A stretch of 64,000 nucleotides of DNA from Chlorops oryzae (Eukaryota > Arthropoda > Insecta > Diptera > Chloropidae), in contig CM035808.1 in the NCBI GenBank assembly GCA_020466095.1, positions 74,579,188 to 74,643,187 of the forward strand. The letters run 5' to 3'. Positions 22,069-31,887 of this stretch are shown here, piece after piece. The notes under the pieces were generated by a model. It searched no databases and was not told the DNA's origin. It was given only the letters and a program-made list of their open reading frames with translations. How positions within the stretch are numbered: the stretch's first letter is position 1; each line of letters opens with the position of its first letter. The position numbers and the translations under genes are program-made.

Positions 22069-22104
22069 CCGCGAAAAATTGTCCGCGAAAAATTATCCGC
22101 GAAA
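22069..22104 (-). promoter_or_regulatory. cluster of E2F-like sites in the leader
   Basis: Three copies of CCGCGAAA (22069-22076, 22083-22090, 22097-22104) at 14-bp spacing. The complement, TTTCGCGG, fits the E2F consensus TTTSSCGS. Another copy lies at 21744-21751 and a degenerate one near 22055. Confidence 0.35.
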
Positions 22105-22164
22105 TAAACTTTTTATTCATCGAAGCCGCCGCATCGGACATAGAATTTAACTATCACAAGCACG

Positions 22165-22173
22165 ATGGTAAGT
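22165..22173 (+). promoter_or_regulatory. start codon fused to a splice donor (ATG|GTAAGT)
   Basis: ATG at 22165-22167 is followed directly by GTAAGT. In unspliced RNA this ATG opens a 4-codon frame ending at 22179, before the gag ATG at 22208. In a spliced RNA it would give phase-0 initiation into a downstream ORF. Errantiviral elements express env from a comparable spliced mRNA. Confidence 0.55.
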
Positions 22174-22207
22174 ACATGAAAAACCATATTAATTTATTAA
22201 AATTCAA

Positions 22208-24310
22208 ATGGAAGGAAATAGCGCAATTATAGAAAATTTAAAGCAAGAAGTATTCACTTATGAACGTTTAACTGCTAGTTATTTTAGACAATTGTGGGAA
22301 GTCCTAGAGTCAGTAAATAAGAAAAGATCATTTTTAAATTCAGTTCGCAGTGAAATAGAAGGTAAAACTCAAGAAGAGAAATTTGACATAGTACTTGAAC
22401 ATATAAGAGAAAGCGCAAGTGATAAAAAGAGTAAAGCTTTCGAAAAAGAATTAGAAAAATTACAGCTTAGCAATAAATTATTGAAATCACAGAACAAAAA
22501 ATTAAAGGACGCGTTAGCGGGTTCAGATTCATCCTTGGAAGAACAAAAACTAGAAAACGACAGACTAAGGGAACTTTTATTAAAAGAAAATTTTAGCGCA
22601 GGACAGTTAAACCTATTTGAAAAAAATAGACAAACGATCGTTGAACAAAAAGCAGAAATAGAGCATTTGAAGGAGAGATTACGTTGTGCCAACCACGAAA
22701 ATAGTAACATTGGTCGTCCTCAAATGTCTAACAATAACGAATTAACAGTACATAACGAAGCGACCGGTAACTTAACACCATTATCAAAAGAATTATCAGA
22801 AGCTGGTATCGAAATCTCAAAACTGACTCCAAGTCAAATAGAATATTCAGGGGAACATTCATTAAGTCCTTCGTTGACTCCACAGCCAACACCTACACAA
22901 ATACCGCCACCCCCGCCTCCACCCTCAGCAGGTCAATCAAATCAGTTAAGACCAAAAACTGATATGATGCAGAACAAACATACCAAATCAGATTCAAATT
23001 TTTCAGCCGCGAGAGCTAATTTAGAACATTTCTTTCAATTTGGTGCCAACCAAAGAAATGACAATAGTTTGAGAGATAACAGTCCACAAGAGAGAGTTTC
23101 ACACCTCGGTAACATTCCAAAAGTAAATGAGCCCATCGCAGTCAGAGAATATAATCGTCCGAGCCACATACACGTGTCTTCAATGAGAACATTAGTCAGT
23201 GAAATGAAAAAGGTAGTTGACATGCTAGTGCCAATCTTTTCAGGAACATCTTGTCCAGAGCTTAAAATAGAAGTAGATAAATTTATACAAGGGTGTCAAT
23301 TGTTGAAGAGAGAAGTCTCACCTGGAGACACAGAGCTCGCAATAGAATGCATAAAGCTGAGATTGTTTGGAAAGGCGCATAAGCGGGTTGGGGAGAAAAA
23401 ATTTTCATCAATAGACGAATTTTGCGAATTTATAAAACAAAATTATGCTAAAGCAAGGACTCTAGACCAAATAAGGGCAGACTTAGATAACATTAGGCAA
23501 GGCCCAAGTGAGCCAGTGGTCCTTTTTGGTAGCAGGATAGAGGAATTATTAAAAGAAGCGAATGAATTCGTAAAAGAAACCTATGGATTAGATAATATGG
23601 AGGTCTTTTTTAAGGATCTTGGGGTAAATGCCTTTATTAAAGGATTGCGAGATCGATCACTTGAGCAAATGTTAGCTGGAAGGGAAAATGATTCCATTGG
23701 TCAGTTAGTAAATTTTGTCGAAAGAATCCAGTCACGAATAGGCTGCAAAGTAAACGAAATCAATTTAGTAGAGGATCTGCTCAAAGAGGATAGCGTTTGT
23801 AGTTTTTGCAAAAAATCAGGACATTTTTATGCACACTGTAAGACAAGATTAAATACTCCTTTTTGCGAAAAATGTAGCATTTACGGTCATGAAAGAGGAT
23901 CGCAATGCGGCCAAGAGGAACGCCAGAAATTAAGTTGTACTTTTTGTAAAAAACAAGGCCATTTAGCCGAAAATTGTCTAGTAAAGTTGAGAGAAATGTA
24001 TTGCCACATATGTCGTATTGGCGGGCACCTAGCTAATAAATTTTGCAGTATGAAGGCGAATAATTTTCAAACACAGAATCTAAGTAGAGAGAATAGCAAT
24101 CAAACACAAAGTCAAAACACTACTACGTACGACAATAGAGGACAAAGCAGGTTTAACGATCGTCAAAATGTACCCAAAAATGGTCAAGGGGCTCTTAGAA
24201 TTGATAATAGGCAGTGCTACAAATGCAAACAGTTTGGCCATATTTCACCAAATTGTCCGTCCGCAACTCAGAGTCAGGGAAACTATACACGGCCCGGTCA
24301 AGGCCAGTAG
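22208..24310 (+). CDS. gag: Gag polyprotein with five CCHC zinc knuckles
   Basis: An intact 700-residue ORF that would form the particle and package RNA. Residues about 60-160 are Lys/Glu/Leu-rich with heptad-like spacing, a probable coiled coil. A Pro-rich stretch (PPPPPPP) lies near residue 236. Residues about 330-520 form the helical Gag core (LVSEMKKVVDMLVPIFSG to LVNFVERIQSR). From residue about 529 come five zinc knuckles: CSFCKKSGHFYAHC, CEKCSIYGHERGSQC, CTFCKKQGHLAENC, CHICRIGGHLANKFC and CYKCKQFGHISPNC. The second and fourth have five rather than four residues between His and the last Cys. Five knuckles is many for Ty3/gypsy, where one or two are usual. The start is the first ATG after the short upstream frame. 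Confidence 0.93.
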   Translation: MEGNSAIIENLKQEVFTYERLTASYFRQLWEVLESVNKKRSFLNSVRSEIEGKTQEEKFDIVLEHIRESASDKKSKAFEKELEKLQLSNKLLKSQNKKLKDALAGSDSSLEEQKLENDRLRELLLKENFSAGQLNLFEKNRQTIVEQKAEIEHLKERLRCANHENSNIGRPQMSNNNELTVHNEATGNLTPLSKELSEAGIEISKLTPSQIEYSGEHSLSPSLTPQPTPTQIPPPPPPPSAGQSNQLRPKTDMMQNKHTKSDSNFSAARANLEHFFQFGANQRNDNSLRDNSPQERVSHLGNIPKVNEPIAVREYNRPSHIHVSSMRTLVSEMKKVVDMLVPIFSGTSCPELKIEVDKFIQGCQLLKREVSPGDTELAIECIKLRLFGKAHKRVGEKKFSSIDEFCEFIKQNYAKARTLDQIRADLDNIRQGPSEPVVLFGSRIEELLKEANEFVKETYGLDNMEVFFKDLGVNAFIKGLRDRSLEQMLAGRENDSIGQLVNFVERIQSRIGCKVNEINLVEDLLKEDSVCSFCKKSGHFYAHCKTRLNTPFCEKCSIYGHERGSQCGQEERQKLSCTFCKKQGHLAENCLVKLREMYCHICRIGGHLANKFCSMKANNFQTQNLSRENSNQTQSQNTTTYDNRGQSRFNDRQNVPKNGQGALRIDNRQCYKCKQFGHISPNCPSATQSQGNYTRPGQGQ

Positions 24311-24579
24311 ACCGGAAAGCCGATAATAGATTAGAAAAATTAAGGCCTATTCCAGTACCCGGTGGCGGCAATGTGCAGAAAAATGAACTAAAGAAAATAG
24401 AATTAAAAAATATGAAAAGAAGCACAGAGGAAAAATCAAGCTTATCTTGTCAGTCACAGTCGCTATTGGAACTGGATATAAATAAAATTGAAGTCGAAGA
24501 CTCCACTATTAAAATAAACAAAAGTCAGCCACTCTGTAGCAGTGAGCAGATGAAGCAGAATGAAAAAAACATACGTTAG
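24214..24579 (+). other. open frame bridging gag and pol
   Basis: A frame -1 relative to gag that overlaps the last 97 bp of gag and the first 20 bp of pol. It is 121 codons long, Lys/Glu-rich, with no domain. Gag and pol share one frame but are separated by stops, so this bridge could link them by two shifts. A7 runs through 24563-24569 at the pol overlap: one base fewer there would fuse the bridge to pol. Confidence 0.4.
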
Positions 24580-27500
24580 GCTAAGCGAGCCTATATGTTC
24601 CGTTAGAAAGCGAAAAGAAAATAATAAGAAGGTTACATTTTCTGAACAAGTTATCGAGTATACCTATCCACGAGATGTTTATGAAATATCATATTCTAGT
24701 GATTCATGTGTAAAGCAATTTTTCACCAAGGGATGGATCATACTATTAAGTATGTTGATTATTTTGTGCACTAGTCTACAAGAGTCGCTTTCAAAGGGTT
24801 TAGTTGTTTTAGAAAGAAAAACAATGGAATTGCATTTAAATAGAAAATTGAGTAAGTCAGAGTCAATTAAGAAGAAAAGGCTGCTCAAAGATCTAAAACT
24901 AAACAACTTTGACAGTTCAACAAATTCTTTAACCATAGATGAGGGATGTCGATCAGATGATGCATTTATAGTATTTCCGTGTGGACAAGCTAAAAATGAT
25001 AAATTAACTCTGCTTATCGATACAGGGGCAGACACTAGTTTGCTCAAATCTGAAGTCTTAAAAGAAGAAGTTGAAGTTGACAGGTCAGAGGTTAAGCAAT
25101 TAGGTGGAGCATTTGGTGGTAGTATTAGTACAGAGGGAGCTGTAAGGATATCTCACCAAGAAAACAAAGCATTAAATTTTAATATGCACATACTTCCATT
25201 TGGTAGCAAAGTACCAGCAGATGGACTTTTGGGTAGAGATGAACTGTGGACCCGTTCGGTTACGAATGGAGTTAATAAGACGATTTCATTTTTCGCAAAT
25301 AGCAAGGAAATCGCAAGATTACCACTTTGTTCAGAGCAAGAGACTAGAAGAATATGCGTAGTTGAGTCAATTACGATAAACGCTAGAACTTCAAAAATAA
25401 TTCCGATTAAGGTTAATATTGAATCAGGAGATATAGTGGTACATAAGCAAGAAATTTTGCAAGGAGTATACGTTGGAAATGTAATAACAAGAATCAAAAA
25501 GGGAAAGGGATTTGTACCAGTTCTGAATGCAAGTAGAAAAAATGTAAAATTTGGACAGCTAAAGGAGCTAAATTACACTCTTCTTAGGGATTATGAGGAG
25601 TTAGGAAAAACAGGGATAAATTTTGTCAAAAAGGATGAGAAAATGAATGATCGTTTTCAATTTATTATGGAAACAGTACGTTTAGATAATAATTTAAACG
25701 AAGAAGAATTAAATTCTATAAAGAGCGTATTCAGAGAATATTCTGATATTTTTCATTTGAGTGAGGATAAGCTTTCATATACGACAGTTCTTAAACACGA
25801 AATTGCAACAGAGCCAGGGCAGCCACCAGTTAATATTAGGCAATATAGACTACCAGAAGTGCATAAAACAGAAATAACCTCACAGGTTGACAAAATGCTT
25901 AAAGATGGCATTATTTCTCCAAGCAAGTCTCCTTGGAATTCTCCGATATTGTTAGTACCGAAAAAGGCCGGTGCCGATGGGAAAAAGAAATGGCGACTTG
26001 TGGTAGATTTCCGAAAGTTGAACGATATTACCGTTAAACAAGTTTTTCCGATACCGAGAATAGATGAAATTCTCGATCAGTTGGGTTGCAGTAGGTATTT
26101 TTCAACTTTAGATTTAGCCAGCGGATACCATCAAGTGCTTATCGAAGAAAAAGATAAAGAGAAAACAGCATTTAGCACGGGAATGGGACATTTTGAATTT
26201 ACCAGAATGCCTTTTGGGCTCACGGGAGCACCTGCAACCTTTCAACGCATAATGAATAGCATTCTCACTGGTTTGCAGGGAATTGATTGTTTTGTTTATC
26301 TTGATGATATCGTTATTTATGCTAGGAATTTAGAAGAGCATGAAGAAAGATTATGTAAGGTTTTTGAAGTCTTAAGACATAACAGTTTAAAACTTCAAAC
26401 AGAGAAATGTCAATTTCTTAAAAAAGAAGTTATATATTTAGGGCATAAATGTTCGGAATCAGGCGTGCTGCCAGATCCACTAAAGGTAGAAAGTGTACAA
26501 AAAATATCACCACCCAGAAATGTAAAAGAGTTACAAGCTTTCCTTGGATTAATCAATTATTATCGCAAATTTATACCAAATGCGGCAAAAATTTCAGTTC
26601 CACTAAACAAATTATTAAGAAAAAACGTTAAGTTTGAATGGAACAATGATTGTCAGAAGGCCATGGAACAGCTTAAAGCTGCGGTAACCTCACCTCCTTT
26701 ACTTCAATATCCAGATTTTTCGAAAACTTTTATACTAACAACAGACGCTAGTAATGAAGCCTTAGGAGCTGTTCTCTCGCAAGGAGAACCAGGGGAAGAT
26801 TTGCCTATTTATTTTGCCAGCAGAGCGTTAAGTGAAACTGAGAAACGATATTCTACAATTGAGAAAGAATTTTTGGCAATAGTTTGGGCTGTGAAAAATT
26901 TTAGGACCTATTTATTGGGGAGACCTTTCAAAATATACACCGATCATAAGCCATTAAAAGGTATAGCCAATTTAAAGGAACAAGATTCGAGACTAGGTCG
27001 TTTTCGCCTTAAACTTTTAGAGTACGATTTTGAAATTTTTTATAAGCCGGGAAAAAATAATCAAAACGCTGACGCTTTGAGTAGAATTCCACATATCGAC
27101 AGCACAATATCTGTAGTAACAAGAGCTCAGGCTAAAGAAAATCCTGATGAAATAACTGATGAAAATATAGAAGAAGACATGGCACAAGTTTTAACTGACC
27201 CAAAGGAGATTGTAAAGGTCCTTAAAACATTTCATGATTCACCCATAGGAGGTCATAAAGGGACAATGAAGACGTTTTTGCGAATTAGAAAACAATTTAA
27301 GTGGCAAGGCATGCAAAAACAAATAAAAGATTACGTGAAAACATGTGAACTCTGTCAGAAAAATAAAAGTTCAAAAGTCGAGAAAATGCCGATGGTTCTC
27401 ACAAAAATTTCCCAACGTCCTTTTGATAAGATATATATGGACATGGTGGGTCCCCTACCAGTCACTTCAAGCGGTAATAAATATATTCTTACATTTCTAG

Positions 27501-28285
27501 ATGATTTTTCAAAATTTTTCATATGTACAGGCATTCCCGATGCAGAATCATCGACAGTAGCAAAAGCGTTCTTTAACGAAGTAATTTCAAAATTCAATAT
27601 TCCAAGAATTCTTGTCACTGACAATGGCACAAACTTCACTTCAAAACTTTTTAAGGAAGTATGCAAGCTAATGGGAATTAAGAAAATAGAAACTTCTCCA
27701 TATCATCCGCAAGCCAATGGTGCTTTAGAAAGAAGCCATAGACCATTAGCCGAATTTTTAAGAACTTTTGCGAAAGAAGACGGTACAAATTGGGATGATT
27801 GGCTTCATCATGCCATGCATGTACACAATAATACTGTACACAGCACTACGAAACAAACGCCTAGCAAAACACTTTTTGGTTTCGATTTTGATGTACCTGT
27901 TAATCTAAAAAGGAAGCCCGCTCCTCTATACAATATTGATGATTATTCAAAAATATTAAAGTACCAGATTCAAAGAACGCATGAATTAGTTCGACAAAAT
28001 CAAGAAAAAGGAAAGCAAAATTCGAAAATATACTATGATAAGGGATCGAAAAATAGAGAATTTAAGGTAGGAGATAAGGTCTGGCTGAAAAACCAAACCA
28101 GAAAGAATAAATTTTCACCTATTTGGGAGGGACCTTATAGAGTCGTATCACTTCCCACTTCTGTAAATGCTAGAATTTTAATCAAGGGCAAAGAAAAAAC
28201 ATTCCACAGAAATTTGTTAAAAGTCAATCAGGAAAAAAACGAACATTCAATATATAAAAGCAGGGAAAGAGGCAGAAGATATTAA
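24560..28285 (+). CDS. pol: Pol polyprotein: protease, reverse transcriptase, RNase H, integrase
   Basis: An intact 1241-residue ORF. Order: a hydrophobic segment at residues about 55-70 (WIILLSMLIILCTSL), unusual for Pol; aspartic protease (LLIDTGADTSLL, about 150-160); reverse transcriptase, with the catalytic YLDD in FVYLDDIVIYA near residue 579; RNase H beginning TTDASNEALGAVLSQ near 727 and ending ADALSRIP near 840; integrase with HHCC zinc finger (HKGTMKTF to CELCQKNK, about 900-935) and the catalytic triad in DMVGPLP, VTDNGTNF and NGALERSH. The C-terminus has a GPY/F module (WEGPYRVVSL). All catalytic residues are present. The overall layout resembles the 412/mdg1 group. The stop overlaps the phosphatase frame by 65 bp. 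Confidence 0.96.
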   Translation: MKKTYVRLSEPICSVRKRKENNKKVTFSEQVIEYTYPRDVYEISYSSDSCVKQFFTKGWIILLSMLIILCTSLQESLSKGLVVLERKTMELHLNRKLSKSESIKKKRLLKDLKLNNFDSSTNSLTIDEGCRSDDAFIVFPCGQAKNDKLTLLIDTGADTSLLKSEVLKEEVEVDRSEVKQLGGAFGGSISTEGAVRISHQENKALNFNMHILPFGSKVPADGLLGRDELWTRSVTNGVNKTISFFANSKEIARLPLCSEQETRRICVVESITINARTSKIIPIKVNIESGDIVVHKQEILQGVYVGNVITRIKKGKGFVPVLNASRKNVKFGQLKELNYTLLRDYEELGKTGINFVKKDEKMNDRFQFIMETVRLDNNLNEEELNSIKSVFREYSDIFHLSEDKLSYTTVLKHEIATEPGQPPVNIRQYRLPEVHKTEITSQVDKMLKDGIISPSKSPWNSPILLVPKKAGADGKKKWRLVVDFRKLNDITVKQVFPIPRIDEILDQLGCSRYFSTLDLASGYHQVLIEEKDKEKTAFSTGMGHFEFTRMPFGLTGAPATFQRIMNSILTGLQGIDCFVYLDDIVIYARNLEEHEERLCKVFEVLRHNSLKLQTEKCQFLKKEVIYLGHKCSESGVLPDPLKVESVQKISPPRNVKELQAFLGLINYYRKFIPNAAKISVPLNKLLRKNVKFEWNNDCQKAMEQLKAAVTSPPLLQYPDFSKTFILTTDASNEALGAVLSQGEPGEDLPIYFASRALSETEKRYSTIEKEFLAIVWAVKNFRTYLLGRPFKIYTDHKPLKGIANLKEQDSRLGRFRLKLLEYDFEIFYKPGKNNQNADALSRIPHIDSTISVVTRAQAKENPDEITDENIEEDMAQVLTDPKEIVKVLKTFHDSPIGGHKGTMKTFLRIRKQFKWQGMQKQIKDYVKTCELCQKNKSSKVEKMPMVLTKISQRPFDKIYMDMVGPLPVTSSGNKYILTFLDDFSKFFICTGIPDAESSTVAKAFFNEVISKFNIPRILVTDNGTNFTSKLFKEVCKLMGIKKIETSPYHPQANGALERSHRPLAEFLRTFAKEDGTNWDDWLHHAMHVHNNTVHSTTKQTPSKTLFGFDFDVPVNLKRKPAPLYNIDDYSKILKYQIQRTHELVRQNQEKGKQNSKIYYDKGSKNREFKVGDKVWLKNQTRKNKFSPIWEGPYRVVSLPTSVNARILIKGKEKTFHRNLLKVNQEKNEHSIYKSRERGRRY

Positions 28286-28897
28286 CCGCAAGCTAACCGA
28301 AGAGCATGCACAATTGATTCGAATTCCAGTCAAGGGATCTTTTAAACATTTTTTAGGAAATTCAGAAAAGAATCGCTATAAGAACGTACCTTGTTTTGAC
28401 CACAGTCGTGTAAAATTATCACCACATCAGGAGAATATATCAGGATATGTTCATGCTAGTTTTGTGGATGGATACAAAAAGACGAAGTCATATATAGCTA
28501 CGCAGGGACCTCTCGAAAATTCTATACAAGACTTCTGGCAAATGGTATGGGAGCAAAATTGTAATACCATAGTTATGCTCACGAAGTCGAGAGAATGTGC
28601 TAGATACTGGGAAGCTGACGTAAATTCCAGCAAAATATTTTCGCAATTTCGCGTGAAAACGCTCAGTAAAAATGAAAACAAGAATTTTGTTTGTACGGAG
28701 TTAGAACTATACGATCAAAAATCAGAAACTTCTAGAACAATTTACCATTGGCAATTTAGGTGTTGGGCCGATCAAGGCATACCAAATGCTAAATTATTAT
28801 GGCAATTTATAAGATTAGTTAAGGAAAATCAAAAGAGGTTAACTACTAATATAACAAATCCGCCGCCGATGATAGTTCATTGCGCTGCAGGCAGTAA

Positions 28898-30205
28898 ACA
28901 GGTTTTGCTGTAAATCCCGTCTGACACATAGATTGACGTCAAAATATAAAGACATAATTAGGTTATAATAGTGGCAACCTCAATGATTCGTGTCAAAATT
29001 TGACGCTGTAAGTCAATTCAATTGTGCACGACATATAGCGTCATTTTGTTGACAGGCAACTTAGATATAATGAAAAAATATGAAAAAAAGGAATTTCTGT
29101 TTGATAAAATACTTTTTCTGATTGGAAAAAATACAGTGGAAGCAAAAACTGGCTCTGATAATGAGTCTTCCGGACATCTACATCCAGTGAAATCAACAAT
29201 AATGATTGGTATAAAAATTCAAGCGTTTGGTGAAATGAGCACGAGACGTGAACGCAGTGGACGCCCGAAAGAGGTGGTTACCGACGAAACATCAAAAAAA
29301 TTCACAAAATGATTTTGAATGACCGTAATAATCACGAAGTTGATCGAGATAGCAGAGGCCTTAAAGATATCAAAGGAACGTGTTGGTCATATCATTCATC
29401 AATATTTGGATATGAAAAAAGCTCTGTGCAAATTGGGTGCCGCGCGAGCTCACATTTGACCAAAAACAACAACGTGTTGATGATTCTGAGCGGTGTTTGC
29501 AGCTGTTAACTCGCAATACACCCGAGTTTTTGCGTCGATATGTGACAATGGATGAAACATGGCTCTATCACTACACTCCTGAGTCCAATCGACAGTCGGC
29601 TGAGTGGACAGCGATCGGTGAACCGTCTCCGAAGCGTGGAAAGACTCAAAAGTCCGCTAGCAAAGTAATGGCCTCTGTATTTTGGGGATGGGCATGGAAT
29701 AATTTTTATCGATTATCTTGAAAGGGAAAAACCATCAACAGTGACTATTATATGTCGTTATTGGAGCGTTTGAGGTCGAAATCGCGGCAAAAACGGCCCC
29801 ATATGAAGAAGTAAAAAAGTGTTGTTCCACCAAGACAACGCACCGTGCCAACAAGTCATTGAGAACGATGGCAAAAATTCATGAATTAGGCTTCGAGTTG
29901 CTTCCCCAACCCACCGTAATTCTCCAGATCTGGCCCCCAAGCGACTTTTTCTTGTTCTCAACCTCAAAAGGATGCTCGCAAGGAAAAAATTTGGCTGCAA
30001 TGAAGAGGTGATCGCCGAAACTGAGGCCTATTTTGAGGCAAAACCGAAGGAGATACTACCAAAATGGTATCAAAAAATTGGAAGGTCGTTATAAATCGTT
30101 GTAATACGCTCATTGAAGGGAACTATGTTGAATAATAAAAACGAATTTTGACAAAAAAATGTGTTTTTTTCTTATGTTAGACCGGGGACTTATCAGCCAA
30201 CCTGT
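28898..30205 (+). mobile_element. second mariner, Himar1-like, inserted in the phosphatase active-site loop
   Basis: Flanked by TA (28895-28896 with one extra A, and 30206-30207). The right terminal repeat is well kept (GACTTATCAGCCAACCTGT); the left is eroded (ACAGGTTTTGCTG). Confidence 0.88.
29070..30135 (+). pseudogene. mariner transposase, heavily decayed
   Basis: Same family as 13082-14123. Recognisable blocks are the N-terminus with GKNTVEAKT, a GRPKEVV linker, VDDSERCLQLLTRNTPE, MDETWLYHYTPESN (first catalytic Asp), SPKRGKTQKSA and, in other frames, the second (HQDNAP) and third (LAPSD) catalytic Asp regions. At least four frameshifts or small indels interrupt it, for example near 29160-29230, 29300-29330, 29700-29720 and 29810-29860. 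The stop is at 30133-30135. It is more decayed than the copy at 13015-14304 although it sits in a retroelement with identical LTRs. Confidence 0.88.
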
Positions 30206-30393
30206 TAGGTAGAACATGCGTTTTTATAGCTTTAAATATTGCCTTAGATTTGAAAGAAAATAAAAAGAACATACAGTTACGGGAAATAGTAAACAAAATA
30301 CGTGCACAAAGGGCGGAAGCAATTCCAAACGCCACACAATACGTATTTTGTTACCAGGCCCTTAACATACTAAATGAAAAAATTATCAAATAA

Positions 30394-31887
30394 ATTTATT
30401 CATATTATGCTTTTTCTTATTTGCGAAGCGATCTTATTTCAAACTGGCGCTACCAGAAATAAAGCTCCAACACGCGACAATTACATATGTTGAAATAAAT
30501 AAATAGATAAAAAATTAACGATTTTTCTGTTCAAGACCAAAAGTGCTCGCATATCAAAACGAGCGAAGACACAATAAAAGCAGAATAATTTTTTTTTATT
30601 CTGATCAGTTGAAGCCAACCGCGAAGTAAATGTTGATGAGCAAACACAATTTTTTATATATAGTGCACTTGACATTTAAATATTACAAAAAAAATAACAA
30701 TAATTGAACTCAAACAAACAAAAGACAGTCGAAAGGAAAATAGGCCAAGTTCAAAAGTAGTTATGCAAAAATTAAAAACCGTCAAGTTCAATTTGAACAG
30801 CCGAAATAAAGGCAGGGACACGAGAATAGTTGTAGCACAGGTAGGGAATAATTTCATGTTTTCTTTTTCTTTTCAGGAAGACCAATGAGGCTTAACGATG
30901 GATATCAGACGTAAAATTTCCCTTCTAAAATTTGGAAACTCAATTGAAAGTGTTGAAATTTCTAAATTTAATTTAGTTTCCAAACTAAGAAGAGGGGAAG
31001 AGTGATTGGTAAGAAAAAATTATTTAAAAAAAAAAAAAAAAAATGTATATATATATATACATATTTGAATGGAAAAATATTCTGAGGAAAAAACATACAA
31101 AATTTAAAATTCAAAATGTTCGAAATCATGAAATTTAAATAGATCATACTAATAGTAAAAATTTAAATTGCAATAAAAGACTAAAAATTCGATAACATAT
31201 ATGTATATAGTTGTAAGAAAAATCGAAAAATTAGTAGCTTAAAACTGAATTATATAATTAAGAATATTATACAATTATTATATTATATTATAAAATTAAA
31301 ATATAGATTATAATCTGTAAGTCAAATTTTTGTAAATTACAGGTGGGAGACAGTTGAAACAAAGAAAATATTTAATGAAAAAAAAAAAAAAAAAAAGAAA
31401 GAAAAACCCATAATTAAAAAAAAAAAAAAAAAAAAAAGGGAACAAGCATGAAAAAAAAAAAAAAAAAAATAATAAAATAAAAAAAATTAAATAGTGATAA
31501 AAACACACTCCAACTGTCTCAATCGAATCTATAGCAAAATGACGCAGGAGAGGACATCGATGGGATGCTGACCATGCTGACCACAAGCTTCGTAATTAAC
31601 CAATATGGCGTAAGGTCATCACCTACCAGAACCAGAAACAAGAAAACTCAAAACGTTAGTCGGAAGTTCGAGCAGTTCCAGAGTTGCACCAACAAAAATA
31701 TGAAAGTTAAACCACTTAAAATTTTGGGAGCAAATAAATAGTTTTCCTGTCGGATCCCAACAAGCAGCCAATCTTCCTATAACAGATGACTCAAAACACT
31801 AAGATGGCTTTTGCGGCAATCCTTACAATAGCAATGACAAACTTACCTTCCACCGTTAATTTGAATGCCAAACGTGGCATCGTCTTC
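30394..31887 (+). other. 3' untranslated region of the retrotransposon
   Basis: About 1.5 kb without credible ORF: A-rich, with long A-runs (31021-31043, 31378-31470) and AT dinucleotides. No envelope gene is present. Confidence 0.7.

Larger units (their letters stand above)
28221..30393 (+). pseudogene. protein tyrosine phosphatase (classical PTP domain) in the env position, split by a mariner
   Basis: Two open parts, 28221-28896 and 30208-30393, encode one classical PTP catalytic domain. Motifs in order: NRYKNVPCFDHSRV, SYIATQGPL, DFWQMVWEQ, IVMLT with ECARYW, CWADQGIP (the WPD loop as WAD, general-acid Asp kept), then the catalytic loop VHCAAGS, where the mariner lies; after it GRT supplies the phosphate-binding Arg, then the terminal RAQRAEAIPNATQYVFCY motif and a TAA. 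The frame is +1 to pol, overlaps its end and has no suitable ATG; several AGs in phase with the ATG|GT donor at 22165 (exon starts 28224, 28272, 28293 or 28305) could serve as acceptors. One extra base at the mariner junction also breaks the frame. Such PTPs remove phosphate from tyrosine in signalling proteins; bracoviruses carry families of them. Confidence 0.9.

Noticed and set aside
31308..31586. 92-codon Phe-rich minus frame
   Set aside because: Translation of A-runs in the retroelement 3' UTR.
30394..31887. Envelope gene in the 3' part of the LTR element
   Set aside because: No open frame with signal peptide, furin site or transmembrane anchor exists there; the PTP frame takes that position.
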